From contig JAEXGR010000007.1 in assembly GCA_023450745.1 (NCBI GenBank), positions 19,175-83,174 of the forward strand: a stretch of DNA of 64,000 nt, given 5' to 3'. A model generated the notes under the pieces. That model was not told the origin of the DNA and made no database searches. It saw nothing but the letters and a program-made list of their open reading frames with translations. This DNA comes from Synergistota bacterium (GTDB taxonomy: Bacteria; Synergistota; Synergistia; Synergistales; Synergistaceae). Both the position numbers and the translations under genes were made by a program. The first letter of the stretch is position 1. Every line of letters starts with the position of its first letter. This document shows, piece after piece, positions 26,052 through 34,956 of the stretch.

Positions 26052-28976
26052 TTAGAAGAACTTCTCAGAGGTGCTGCCGCCCAGCGAACGGAAGAAGTCC
26101 GGCTCGCCCTCGTACTTGACGGGGTTGGCCTTGATATCTTCCAGCTCCTCGTAGAGATCGGAGCCGAGGAAGTATTTCGCGGGGGCTTCCGGCTTCTTGC
26201 CGGCGGCGATGGCCTCAAGCCCCGCCTTTACCTTCGCGGGCGTCGCGGGTATCTCGTGGATGCGCACGCCGCAGGCGTTGTTGATGGCGTTCAGGACCGC
26301 CACGTGGCCCGAAGACTGGAAAGCCTCTGAGGCTCCCGACGAGCCGAAGGGCCCGACTTCGTCAGGACGCTCGTAGTGCACCACGTTGATGGCGTCGGGG
26401 ATGTCCTTGATATAGGGCACGCCGCTGGCGGCGATGTTCGTGTGTTTTTTGACGTCTTCGTAAATCTCGCTCAGCGCAAATCCAATGCTGTGCGAAATAC
26501 CGCCGAAGGCCTGTCCGTTGACCGCCGCGAGGTTGCCGACTTTGCCCACGTCGTCGACGCAGGTGAAGCGCAGCACCGTCGTCTTGCCGGTGGCGGTGTC
26601 GACCTCCACCTCCGCGAGGTTGAGGCAGTAGGTGTAAGAGGGGCTCGGATCGCCGATGCCAGTGTTCGGGTCAAGGCGGCAGAGTCCTTCGACGCTCGTG
26701 CAGGACCAGTTGCCGATATATTTTGTGGGGATGCCCTCGGCCTTCATCTCTTCATAGGTGCGGAAGGCGCCGTCCGGCTTTCTCATCGCGTTGATCAGCT
26801 GTTCGGCCGCCGCCATCGTCGCCTTGCCGCTCATGTAATGCGTGCGGCTCGCGCCCGACATGCCGCTGTCAGGGCAGAGCTTCGTGTCGTTCTGGACGAG
26901 CTTGATCATGTCGGGAGTGACTCCGAGAGGCTTCAGCGCCTCCAGCGTCAGCATCAGCGAGCCGATGTCGCCGCCCTGTCCCAGCTCCTGATAGGTGTCG
27001 TACTTTGTGAAGGTGCCGTCCGGGTTGAGCTCGATGGCCGCCGAAGCCTTGTCCGTCCCGCCCTCGGTGACGTTGAAGCCGCCCCAGGCAAGCCCGACGC
27101 CGCGGTGTTTCTCAGGCGTATCAAAGGCTTTCGCCTCGGCGACGGCCCGGTCGTAGTAGGGCTTCATGATATTCATCATCTCTTCCATCGGATACTGGCG
27201 GAAGGGATAGCTGTTTATGTTGGTATCTCCGGGACGCCCGATGTTGCGCCAGCGGAACTCGAAGGGGTCGATCCCCGCCTTTTCGGCGAGCATGTCCATC
27301 AGCGCTTCGCTGAGGGTGTAGGCCTGCGGCGAGCCGTAGCTGCGGTAGGCGGTGCCGAAGTTGTGGTTCGTGTTCGCGACGCGGCAGAGGCCCGCGACGT
27401 TCGGTATCGCATAGGGGAAGAAGGCGAAGCGCGCCTGCTTCGTGAAGCAGTCGTCGCCGCCCCATGAATATGCGCCGTGGTCGAGGCCGAAGTCAAACTC
27501 GGCGGCGACAATCTTGCCGTTTTCGTCGCAAGCAAGACGTCCGTTCGAGTGGCAGGGGCAGCGTTTGCCCGAGAAGTGCTGGTGTTCCTCGTAGCTCATC
27601 GAAAGCGCTACCGGCGCCTGCATGACGACGGCCGCCGCGCCCGCGAGGCAGAGGTCGCCGGCGTTAGTCGACCAGCCGAAGCTCGCGCCGGTGGGGTTCA
27701 TCATCACGCGCAGCTTGGAGGTCGGCACGCCGAGGCAGGTGCCGATGCGGCTGATGGACGAGTAAACGCCCTGCGATTTGCACTGGAAGGTGAGGAAACC
27801 GTCCTCGTCAAAATAGGCCTGCACGGAGTCGCCTTCGATTGAAAGGTGCGGCTCGCGCGACGAGTAGAAGCTGCCCTCTACGCTGTAGCTAGCCTCGTCG
27901 ATGATCGCGGCTACCTTTGACGGTTCTTCGAGCCCCGCGCCCTTGAGCACGGGCTGCTTGCAGAAGATATTCGGCGTGTCCTCATGGATACGCATCGCGT
28001 CGGGCATCGCCGCGTCGAGGAAGTTAAGGTATTCGGGGAGCTTTTCTATCTCGACCTTGACCTTCGCCGCCGCCGCGCGCGCGTGCTCCTTCGTGTCGGC
28101 GACGGCCAGCGCCACGACGTCGCCGTAACGGTAGATCTTGTCCTCGGCTAAGACCTTGCGGCTCGGAATCCTGACCGTGCTGCGTTCGTGGAAGTTGGCC
28201 TCGGCCATGACGTTGCTGCCGCCCGCCGCCTTGAGGTCTTGGGCGGTGACGATTCTGGCGACGCCGGGCATCTTCTCGGCCTCTTCCGTATCTATCTTCA
28301 GTATCTTCGCGTGGTGCGCAAGCCGTGGCTGAACCATCGCCACATGATAGGTGTCGCTCGGCATCTTGAGTTCCTGATCGTCGCCGTAGTCGGCGAGTCC
28401 GCAGACCTTCGCGAGCGAGGTCGGGCGCACGAGCGGCTTGCCATAGTATTCCTTATCTTCGGGGAGTTTTACCTTGATATCGTCGACGGTCGCCTCGCCG
28501 CGAATGACCCGGGCGGCATCCATAACGGCGTCTACTATCTGTTTGTAACCGGTGCAGCGGCAGACGTTCTTGTGCTTGTGGAACCAGTCACGCACCTCTT
28601 CGCGCGTCGGGTTGTTATTTTTCAAAAGCAGCGCGTATGTGGAGACGATAAATCCCGGCGTGCAGAAACCGCACTGCACCGCGCCGTTGTTCATGAAGGC
28701 GACCTGTACCGGATGCAGGTTGGCCGGCGTACCGATGCCCTCGACGGTGACGACTTCGCTGTATTCCTCGATACGGGCCATCTTGCGCGCGCAGGAGCGC
28801 ACCAGCTCTCCGTTCAAAAGTACCGTACATGATCCGCAGACGCCGATACCGCAGCCGACTTTAACGCTTGTGAGCCCAAGCCGTCTCAAGACATCGGCCA
28901 AAGAATCCTTAACCGGATCGCAGGCAAACATCCGGTTAGCGCCGTTGATATTCAGCCACATCTTCTTCAGTGCCAT
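26052..28976 (-). CDS. mop: Molybdenum hydroxylase, aldehyde oxidoreductase (Mop-type, xanthine oxidase family)
   Basis: This 974-aa enzyme joins an N-terminal plant-type 2Fe-2S domain (CGIGVCGSC, residues 42-50), a helical 2Fe-2S domain (CGFC and CRCTGY, near 102-145) and a large molybdopterin-binding domain. It lacks the FAD domain of xanthine dehydrogenase, like Desulfovibrio Mop. Cofactor and active-site segments include SREPHLSIEGD, GASFGWSTNAGD, FGTAYRSYGSPQ and VGPFGSSGASEAF, the last with the catalytic Glu. It would oxidise an aldehyde or hydroxylate a heterocycle at the Mo centre and pass electrons through the FeS clusters to an external carrier. The start at 28976 has GGAAGG eight bases upstream. 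It leads the cluster that ends with an MFS carrier. Confidence 0.92.
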   Translation of the reverse strand: MALKKMWLNINGANRMFACDPVKDSLADVLRRLGLTSVKVGCGIGVCGSCTVLLNGELVRSCARKMARIEEYSEVVTVEGIGTPANLHPVQVAFMNNGAVQCGFCTPGFIVSTYALLLKNNNPTREEVRDWFHKHKNVCRCTGYKQIVDAVMDAARVIRGEATVDDIKVKLPEDKEYYGKPLVRPTSLAKVCGLADYGDDQELKMPSDTYHVAMVQPRLAHHAKILKIDTEEAEKMPGVARIVTAQDLKAAGGSNVMAEANFHERSTVRIPSRKVLAEDKIYRYGDVVALAVADTKEHARAAAAKVKVEIEKLPEYLNFLDAAMPDAMRIHEDTPNIFCKQPVLKGAGLEEPSKVAAIIDEASYSVEGSFYSSREPHLSIEGDSVQAYFDEDGFLTFQCKSQGVYSSISRIGTCLGVPTSKLRVMMNPTGASFGWSTNAGDLCLAGAAAVVMQAPVALSMSYEEHQHFSGKRCPCHSNGRLACDENGKIVAAEFDFGLDHGAYSWGGDDCFTKQARFAFFPYAIPNVAGLCRVANTNHNFGTAYRSYGSPQAYTLSEALMDMLAEKAGIDPFEFRWRNIGRPGDTNINSYPFRQYPMEEMMNIMKPYYDRAVAEAKAFDTPEKHRGVGLAWGGFNVTEGGTDKASAAIELNPDGTFTKYDTYQELGQGGDIGSLMLTLEALKPLGVTPDMIKLVQNDTKLCPDSGMSGASRTHYMSGKATMAAAEQLINAMRKPDGAFRTYEEMKAEGIPTKYIGNWSCTSVEGLCRLDPNTGIGDPSPSYTYCLNLAEVEVDTATGKTTVLRFTCVDDVGKVGNLAAVNGQAFGGISHSIGFALSEIYEDVKKHTNIAASGVPYIKDIPDAINVVHYERPDEVGPFGSSGASEAFQSSGHVAVLNAINNACGVRIHEIPATPAKVKAGLEAIAAGKKPEAPAKYFLGSDLYEELEDIKANPVKYEGEPDFFRSLGGSTSEKFF

Positions 28977-29010
28977 AACAAAATCCCTTCCTCTCCTCGT
29001 GTTGGATATA

Positions 29011-29036
29011 AAAAAGCAGAATCGCAGGCTCTGCTT
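29011..29036 (-). terminator. Terminator of amtB
   Basis: On the minus strand AAGCAGA, a nine-base loop and TCTGCTT are followed by a T run. It lies ten bases after the amtB stop and separates it from the aldehyde oxidoreductase gene. Confidence 0.8.
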
Positions 29037-29045
29037 AGTTATCGA

Positions 29046-30248
29046 TTAATCGCCCGCCTGGAGCGTCTCTTTGTGCACAGACAGGTCCAGCCCCACTTCC
29101 TCGTCTTTGCCGGACAACCTCAGCGGCGTGATCAAACTTACAATTTTCAGGATGATAAAAGTACAGATTGAGGCGTAAAGAACAACAGAGCCGACTGCCA
29201 GGCCCTGTTTTGCTGCTTGAAAAATGTTGCCGTACAAAGCTCCCGCGTATGGAGCGCGAAGAGGGTCGGCGATAACGCCCGCGGCCAGCAGCCCAAAGGC
29301 GCCGCCGACGCCGTGAAGGGACCAGACGTCAAGCGTGTCGTCAAGCTTCCGGTCTTTTCTGAACTGGACGGCGACGGCGCAGAGCATCGCTCCGCAAAAG
29401 CCGACCGGCATCGCCCAGAGAGGCCGTATATAACCGGCCAGCGGCGTAATCGCCACCAGGCCGGCAATGCCCCCGACCATCGTATCTAAAAGAGTGATAT
29501 TTCCTGTTTGCCGGCTTATTATAAGCCATCCGAAGCATCCCGCGCAACCGGCAAGCAGCGTATTGGCGACCGCCAGGGCGGCGATGCCGTCCGCCGCCGG
29601 CGCGGAAGCGCCGTTAAAGGCAAACCAGCCCGCCCATAAAATCCCCGCGCCGGTCGCGACATAGGCCATATTACACGGCGTATCGGCGGCCCTCCTGCGG
29701 GGGCCGAGCACGGCGGCCGCGACCATCGCCGACACCCCCGCGGCTAAGTGAATCGCCAGCCCTCCCGCAAAATCGAGAACGCCGAGCGAAGCGAGCCAGC
29801 CGCCGCCCCAGATCCAGTGGCCCACCGGGCAATAGACGCAGAGCAGCCATAAACCGATAAACCAGACATAGGCCTTGAAAGACATTCTCTCGGCGACCGC
29901 GCCGGCGATCAGCGCGGGAGTGATGATCGCGTAGACAAGCTGCAAGGCAAAAAAGAGGATAAACGGCAAACCCGGGGCAAATACCGGACTGGCCTCCAGA
30001 TCGACGGAACGCATCATAATATAGGAAAGATCACCGATCAGGCCGCCCGCGCTCCCGCCAAAGGTCAGGCTAAAACCGGCGGCCGCCCACAGAACGCCGA
30101 CCACGCCGATCGATATAAAGACCTGCGCCATAATGCCGACCGCGTTTTTTCTCCTGACCAGGCCGCCGTAAAAAATCGCCAGCCCGGGAGTCATAAAGAA
30201 AATAAAAATAATACATGTGATTATAAAAACCATACTGCCCTGATCCAT
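29046..30248 (-). CDS. amtB: Ammonium transporter
   Basis: This 400-aa membrane protein with 11 helices is an Amt/Rh ammonium channel. The pore histidines are visible in LAIHLAAG and WSLHGVGG, and the recruitment Asp lies just before the first in LDFAGG. There is no cleavable signal peptide of the proteobacterial type. No glnK gene lies next to it, which is unusual for bacterial amtB. In an amino-acid fermenter it may handle ammonia balance; direction of net flow is not known. It has its own terminator and a short upstream region. Confidence 0.95.
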   Translation of the reverse strand: MDQGSMVFIITCIIFIFFMTPGLAIFYGGLVRRKNAVGIMAQVFISIGVVGVLWAAAGFSLTFGGSAGGLIGDLSYIMMRSVDLEASPVFAPGLPFILFFALQLVYAIITPALIAGAVAERMSFKAYVWFIGLWLLCVYCPVGHWIWGGGWLASLGVLDFAGGLAIHLAAGVSAMVAAAVLGPRRRAADTPCNMAYVATGAGILWAGWFAFNGASAPAADGIAALAVANTLLAGCAGCFGWLIISRQTGNITLLDTMVGGIAGLVAITPLAGYIRPLWAMPVGFCGAMLCAVAVQFRKDRKLDDTLDVWSLHGVGGAFGLLAAGVIADPLRAPYAGALYGNIFQAAKQGLAVGSVVLYASICTFIILKIVSLITPLRLSGKDEEVGLDLSVHKETLQAGD

Positions 30249-30354
30249 ACGACGTCGCCCCGCATCCGCTTATATTAAACAAAAGACACCGGCCCCTGAA
30301 ACGTCATTGAAGAGGCGGCCCTCTGCCTTTTTACGCAAACAAATATCTCCCGAT

Positions 30355-30397
30355 ATGATTTCCGCTCCACAAGCGCCGCATGTGGAGCGGAAATCAT
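30355..30397. terminator. Long perfect hairpin between the cyclodeaminase-family gene and amtB
   Basis: ATGATTTCCGCTCCACA (30355-30371) pairs perfectly over 17 bases with TGTGGAGCGGAAATCAT (30381-30397) around a nine-base loop. On the minus strand no strong U run follows. It lies 40 bases after the stop of the upstream gene and probably ends or protects that transcript. Confidence 0.6.
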
Positions 30398-30436
30398 CGT
30401 ATGGCCGTACTTTATTTCATCTTGATATTTAAACGC

Positions 30437-31561
30437 TTATCTCCAGTACGCCTCGTTGAAGAAGCAGAACTCGACGCCGAGTCCCTTTTCCACCGCGCGG
30501 TCGTAGAGGGTTTTGCCCCAAGCGATATCGTGCAGCGGCATGCCGCCCGTCACGAACATGATGATCTCGTCGTCGCTGGCGCGTCCCTTGTCGAGCCCGT
30601 TCACCACGTCGCCGAGGTTGCGGATGTTCTTCTGGTCGAACTTGCCGGCCTGGATGGCGAGAAGCAGATGGTACGACGGGGCGACGACGGATACGGCCTC
30701 GAGTCCCTTGGGGTGCTCCGCGCCGTCGGCGAGGAAGGCCTGGTGCATCTTCCAGTTATCGGCGAAGACGGTGTTCTCCGAGTAAGCCTCGGGATCAAAG
30801 TCGGCGTCGCCGGTGAAGATCACGAGCGTGCCCTTCTTGAGCCACTCTTTTTCAATGCGCGGGAAGACGTTGCCGCCGGTCGCGATCGAGACGACGTCCG
30901 CGGGACGGACGGCTTCTTCGATATTCGTCGTGACGCTCACCTTGATGCCAAGGGCTTCACTTTCTTCCTTCGCCCACTGCTTGCCCTTTTCAAGGTTGAT
31001 GTCGTAGAGGACCGCCTCTTCGATCGTGGGGACCGCCGTCTTGATCGCGAGGAGCGCGCCGCGGTTGATGACGCCGCCGCCGATCACGCCTACGACCTTT
31101 GATCCTTTGCGGGCGAGGTGGCGGGAGATGACGCCGGGAACGGCGCCGGTGCGCATGGCCGAGATCTGGTTGCCGCTCATGATCGTAAAGGGAGCGCCGG
31201 TGTCGGCGTCATTGAGGATCGTGGTCAGAATCGAACGGGGATAGCCGCGCGCGGGGTTCGCCGGATTTGATCCGTACCACTTCTCGCCGCAGATCTTATA
31301 CTTGCCGCCGAGATAGCCGATCATCGACATGAAGCGGCGGTCGGGACCCGTCACCGGCATTCCGGGGAAGCGCTCTTCGTCGGGGAAGTAGATCATCTGT
31401 CCGTGTTCGTTCTGCAGCGGCCCGCCCATCAGATAGTCGCCCTTGCCGATGAGGCTGAAAACCCCTTCGATGACGTCGATGCAGTCGGCCATATTGGTGA
31501 CGCCGACTTTGAGAAGATCGTCCTGTGAAAGGAGCAATGTCTTTACTGCCTGCCCTGCCAT
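30437..31561 (-). CDS. Ornithine cyclodeaminase/mu-crystallin family protein
   Basis: This 374-aa protein has the ornithine cyclodeaminase/mu-crystallin fold: an N-terminal dimerisation part, FTIMSGNQISAMRTGAVPGV, and the NAD(P)-binding strand VVGVIGGGVINRGALLAI. Family members are ornithine or lysine cyclodeaminases, ketimine reductases, or alanine/opine dehydrogenases. Some relatives carry the database name tyramine oxidase subunit B, without clear proof. It has its own promoter 135 bases upstream and follows a five-gene amine-dehydrogenase complex on the same strand, so it may interconvert the imine product of that complex. Which reaction it performs cannot be decided from sequence. Confidence 0.82.
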   Translation of the reverse strand: MAGQAVKTLLLSQDDLLKVGVTNMADCIDVIEGVFSLIGKGDYLMGGPLQNEHGQMIYFPDEERFPGMPVTGPDRRFMSMIGYLGGKYKICGEKWYGSNPANPARGYPRSILTTILNDADTGAPFTIMSGNQISAMRTGAVPGVISRHLARKGSKVVGVIGGGVINRGALLAIKTAVPTIEEAVLYDINLEKGKQWAKEESEALGIKVSVTTNIEEAVRPADVVSIATGGNVFPRIEKEWLKKGTLVIFTGDADFDPEAYSENTVFADNWKMHQAFLADGAEHPKGLEAVSVVAPSYHLLLAIQAGKFDQKNIRNLGDVVNGLDKGRASDDEIIMFVTGGMPLHDIAWGKTLYDRAVEKGLGVEFCFFNEAYWR

Positions 31562-31868
31562 AATAAATTACCTCCCAATTTTTCTGCGGGTCATTTGAGC
31601 CGCAGAATTTTAAATACATCTACACAGACAGAAAAAATAATTTTCTGCGATAGTTTTTTAAGAAATTAATTTATCTGTCCCTGTATGTATCTGCATTATA
31701 GGCGCTTTATATCATTTGTAAAATAAATGCTTTTAATGATATAGATTATTTTTTTTAATCAATGGCACTGACTTTGCCTCTGACATTTCCGCGCCCGCCG
31801 CCATATACCAACCGCTATTTTCAGAACTTTGCTTTGTGTTTTCTATTGAGGCACAGACTTTACGTTAT
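31562..31868 (-). promoter_or_regulatory. Promoter region of the cyclodeaminase-family gene with operator-like repeat
   Basis: In this 307-base AT-rich spacer the minus strand has -35 TTTACA (31717-31722) and -10 TATAAT (31695-31700) with a 16-base spacer. An inverted repeat ATATCATT (31709-31716) and AATGATAT (31735-31742) flanks the -35 box, a good place for a regulator to bind. On the plus strand TGGCAC (31763-31768) and TTGC (31774-31777) match a sigma-54 promoter spacing, but no plus-strand gene follows. Confidence 0.6.
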
Positions 31869-33035
31869 TTACGCTATTGCCGTGTCGAGCAGATATTCGC
31901 CTCTCGCGTAACGGTCCCAATGGAACTTTTCAATCGGCAGCGCGGTCTTGCCGAAGAGAATCTGCTCCGCCACCATCTCTCCCGCGACCGGGCCGAACAT
32001 AAAGCCGCGCGAGCCGGAGACGTTCATCCAGAACCCCTTCATCTCCTGGGCCTCGCCGATCACCGGCTGCATGTCCGGCGTGATGTCATACATGCCGGAC
32101 CACTGCCTGACGACCCTGATGCCCTTGGTACGCGGCAGGACGTGGTTCATGATCCCCGTCATATGCTCCAGGAAGTCCCAGCTGTCGCCCATCTCATAGT
32201 CATTGAAGGGCGCCGCCTCCGCGCGGTAGCGGTGCGGGCCGCAGCCGGCGATGATCGAACCGTGCGGACGCTGCTGCATATAGAAATCGGGATCGTAGCT
32301 CATGAGGAAGGTCGGGCAGACGTTGAAGTCCACCGGCTCCGTCGCGAAGATCTCATGGCGTTCGCCGTGCACGGGAATGCTGAGCCCCGCCATGGCGGCC
32401 ACCTTGCCGGACCAGGCGCCGGCGGCGTTGATCACGATATCCGTATCGATATAGCCCTTACTCGTGCAGACGCCCTTCACCGCGCCGGCGGCCATTTTAA
32501 AGCCGGTGACCTCCGTGAATTTCTCGATCACGACCCCTTCGCGCTTCGCGGCCTCCTGATGCGCGAAGTTCGTCAGCATCGGGTCGGCGTGTCCGTCGCG
32601 TTTGTACCAGTAGAAGCCCTTGACGTCGTCGACGTTGATTCCGGGGCAGAGCTCGCGCGCGTCGTCATGCGTCAGCATCCGGGAGGGGACGCCGAGGGAA
32701 TTCTGAAGCGCGATGCATTTCTTGAAGTTCTCAAGCTGTGCGTCCGAATAGGCCATAAAGAGGTAGCCGTTCTGGTAAAGGCCGATATCCATGCCGAGCT
32801 CTTCTTCCAGATGCTCGTATTTCTCGATACAGGCTTTGCCGAGTATGATATTCAGCTCGCCGCCCCAGGTGGCTCTGAAGGCCGCGGCGCATCTTCCCGT
32901 CGCGCCGGAGGCGACGGTATTCTTTTCCAGCAGGACGACGTCCTTCATCCCCAGCTTCTTGAGATAATAGGCGGTCGCCATCCCCATCATTCCGCCGCCG
33001 ATGACTACCGCGTCGGCCGTTCTCTTCCAGGTCAT
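31869..33035 (-). CDS. FAD-dependent amino acid oxidase (DAO family), beta-type subunit
   Basis: This 388-aa flavoprotein of the D-amino-acid oxidase/sarcosine oxidase beta family has the dinucleotide motif VVIGGGMMGMATAYYL at residues 10-25, GATGRCAAAFRATWGG and a C-terminal SGSRGFMFGPVAGE. It is the substrate-oxidising subunit in complexes such as opine oxidase, hydrogen cyanide synthase HcnC and dye-linked proline dehydrogenase. Its ATG (33033-33035) overlaps the stop of the 2Fe-2S gene as ATGA. Together the five genes up to 35280 form a heteromeric dehydrogenase. The substrate is most likely an N-substituted or cyclic amino acid; which one is not decidable here. Confidence 0.85.
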   Translation of the reverse strand: MTWKRTADAVVIGGGMMGMATAYYLKKLGMKDVVLLEKNTVASGATGRCAAAFRATWGGELNIILGKACIEKYEHLEEELGMDIGLYQNGYLFMAYSDAQLENFKKCIALQNSLGVPSRMLTHDDARELCPGINVDDVKGFYWYKRDGHADPMLTNFAHQEAAKREGVVIEKFTEVTGFKMAAGAVKGVCTSKGYIDTDIVINAAGAWSGKVAAMAGLSIPVHGERHEIFATEPVDFNVCPTFLMSYDPDFYMQQRPHGSIIAGCGPHRYRAEAAPFNDYEMGDSWDFLEHMTGIMNHVLPRTKGIRVVRQWSGMYDITPDMQPVIGEAQEMKGFWMNVSGSRGFMFGPVAGEMVAEQILFGKTALPIEKFHWDRYARGEYLLDTAIA

Positions 33036-33361
33036 TCGAAGTCCCCTCCTTTAATGTGGGCGGTCAGAGAGCTCTTTATCGGTTTCACGGGCGGGCGGAT
33101 TGTTCCGGCCGGAATTTCCGCGACCGGCACTCCCGTCATCCGGGAAATCTCGCGCAGGATAATGTCCCGGCATCCCCGGCCCTGGCAGGGCCCCATCCCC
33201 ACGCGCAGAAGGCGCTTCAGTTCGTCAAACGTATCGTAGCCGCGCGGTATCCATTCGCGTAATTCCTTCAGCGTTATCTCCTCGCAGCGGCAAACTACGA
33301 TATCTTCTTCCATTTTTTCAAAATCTACCTTCGAGTGATCGTGACCACAGCAGCAAGACAT
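33032..33361 (-). CDS. BFD-like 2Fe-2S protein of the amine dehydrogenase complex
   Basis: This 109-aa protein has a BFD-like 2Fe-2S site, CRC near residue 25 and CQGRGC near residue 61, as found fused to or beside the alpha subunits of opine, proline and cyanide-forming dehydrogenases. It also begins with CCCGHDH, a possible extra metal site. Its end overlaps the DAO gene by four bases and its start abuts the dicluster ferredoxin stop. It should relay electrons between the FAD subunits. Confidence 0.83.
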   Translation of the reverse strand: MSCCCGHDHSKVDFEKMEEDIVVCRCEEITLKELREWIPRGYDTFDELKRLLRVGMGPCQGRGCRDIILREISRMTGVPVAEIPAGTIRPPVKPIKSSLTAHIKGGDFE

Positions 33362-33865
33362 TTACTTCACCACCCTGACCGCACGTACCTGGCCGACATA
33401 TTCCCTGTCCACGGATACATGCAAAACTTTTGTTGAGTCTTTTAAAGGTTCGACGACATTCTCCACGATACCTTCGGCGACGACCTCTCCCACCCGGTTG
33501 AGGCAGGAGACCCTGTCCCCCTTCGCGGGAACGGGAAGCATCTCGTGCGGCATCTTAATCAGAGCCTTTCCCGGCGCGAAGGTGAGGTCGATCACGAAGC
33601 AGGCAAGCCCGGGACACTTGGCGACGCAGAGGCCGCAGCCCGTACACTTGCTGTAGTCGATCTCGGGATTGTCGTTGATGTCGGCGAAGGGCTTCACCGC
33701 TCCCGTCGGGCAGCTGGTCCCGCAGGGGTTGCACGGAATGCGCTGCGGACACTCGATGACGACGAACCCGCCCTTTTTGTTCTCCCATAATTCCTGCGGA
33801 GGAAGTACGGCCCCCTTGCACTCGCAGGTAAGGACGCCGCTGTTAAAGAGTTTTTCATTCTCCAT
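33362..33865 (-). CDS. 4Fe-4S dicluster ferredoxin-type subunit
   Basis: This 167-aa iron-sulfur protein has one cluster motif CNPCGTSCPTGA near residue 42 and another CTGCGLCVAKCP near residue 75. The C-terminal half (90-167) is beta-rich without cysteine motifs except one Cys. It starts at 33865, overlapping the alpha-subunit stop by one base (TAATG). Its place inside the dehydrogenase operon indicates an electron-transfer subunit, a component that anaerobic versions of these complexes carry. Confidence 0.83.
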   Translation of the reverse strand: MENEKLFNSGVLTCECKGAVLPPQELWENKKGGFVVIECPQRIPCNPCGTSCPTGAVKPFADINDNPEIDYSKCTGCGLCVAKCPGLACFVIDLTFAPGKALIKMPHEMLPVPAKGDRVSCLNRVGEVVAEGIVENVVEPLKDSTKVLHVSVDREYVGQVRAVRVVK

Positions 33866-34953
33866 TAGTTATCACCCCAGTCTGCAACTTGAGCCAACGC
33901 AAGGCCGCTGCGAATCTTTTCGCCGGCTTCGCCCCTGCGCAGAGAATTGAGACGCTCCTGATACTCGCCGAATTTATCCTGATCGACCGCAAAGCCCAGC
34001 GCCTCCGCGGCGGCCAGTCCCGCGATGCGCCCCTCAACCATCGCGGCGCTCGCCTCTTCAATTCCGGCCGCGTCGCCCGCGATCCAAATGTCGGGGTGGC
34101 TGGTGCGCAGCTTGGGATCGCGCATCGGCACGTGGCCGCAAAGCTGCGGGATAAACTTCATATCGCAGCCCGCCTGCCAGAGCATCTCGTTCGTCGGCGT
34201 AAGCCCGACGGCGAGGCAGATCACGTCGCATTCCACATGGGAAAGCTCGCCGGTGTCAATATTCTGAATCACCGCGCCGTCGACGATCTCCGTCCCCAGC
34301 GCCGCTTTGATCGTGTGCCTCAGAAGGATGGGAACCCCAAGGCGGCGAATCTTCGCGGCGTGCACCCAGTAGCCGCCGATCTTCGGCAGCGCTTCAAGCA
34401 CGGCGGCGATCTCCACGCCCGCCTGCATCAGCTGATAGCTGACGATGAGGCCGATATTTCCCGCGCCGATCATCAAAACCCGCTTGCCGGGAACGACGCC
34501 GTAAACGTTCATCAGCGTCTGCACCGCGCCCGCGCCGTAAACGCCGGGGATATCGTTGTTAGGGAAGGGGATGATGCGCTCCTGCGCGCCGGTGGCCATG
34601 ACCATCTTCTTGGGCTTAATCTTGAGGTACTCCTCTTCGCCCTTCATCACGGTGACGATGCCGTCGTTTTTGTAATAACCGACCGCGGCCGTGTTCGTAT
34701 AAGCCTCGACCCTGTCGCCGCATTCCCTGATTTCATTTAAAATAATGTCCGCAATCTTATAGCCGCGCGTTCCGGCGTGTTCGTCCTTGCTGCCGAAAAA
34801 CTTATGCGTCTGTTTGACGAGCTGCCCTCCGAGATGAAGGTCGCTTTCGAGGACCGTGACCTTCGCTCCGCAAGAGGCCGCCTCCGCCGCCGCGCACAGT
34901 CCGGCCGCGCCGCCGCCTACAACAAGAAGATCCGTGGTTTTTATTTCAGCCAT
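33865..34953 (-). CDS. NAD(P)/FAD-dependent oxidoreductase, alpha-type subunit of the complex
   Basis: This 362-aa flavoprotein has two dinucleotide-binding strands, LLVVGGGAAGLCAAAEAA near the start and VLMIGAGNIGLIVSYQL around residue 160. DIWIAGDAAGIEEASAAMVEG is the FAD-ribityl motif near the end. It matches the alpha subunit of opine/proline/cyanide-type dehydrogenases minus their fused FeS domains, which here are separate genes. The ATG at 34953 is eight bases after GGAGG; a GTG codon lies immediately before it in frame. It would take electrons from the DAO subunit through the FeS proteins and pass them to NAD or a carrier. Confidence 0.85.
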   Translation of the reverse strand: MAEIKTTDLLVVGGGAAGLCAAAEAASCGAKVTVLESDLHLGGQLVKQTHKFFGSKDEHAGTRGYKIADIILNEIRECGDRVEAYTNTAAVGYYKNDGIVTVMKGEEEYLKIKPKKMVMATGAQERIIPFPNNDIPGVYGAGAVQTLMNVYGVVPGKRVLMIGAGNIGLIVSYQLMQAGVEIAAVLEALPKIGGYWVHAAKIRRLGVPILLRHTIKAALGTEIVDGAVIQNIDTGELSHVECDVICLAVGLTPTNEMLWQAGCDMKFIPQLCGHVPMRDPKLRTSHPDIWIAGDAAGIEEASAAMVEGRIAGLAAAEALGFAVDQDKFGEYQERLNSLRRGEAGEKIRSGLALAQVADWGDN

Positions 34954-34956
34954 CAC

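Noticed and set aside
31836..33239. 467-codon plus-strand frame behind a sigma-54-like motif
   Set aside because: It mirrors the DAO-family gene; the protein is histidine- and arginine-rich and without domains, so the motif is more likely chance or antisense.
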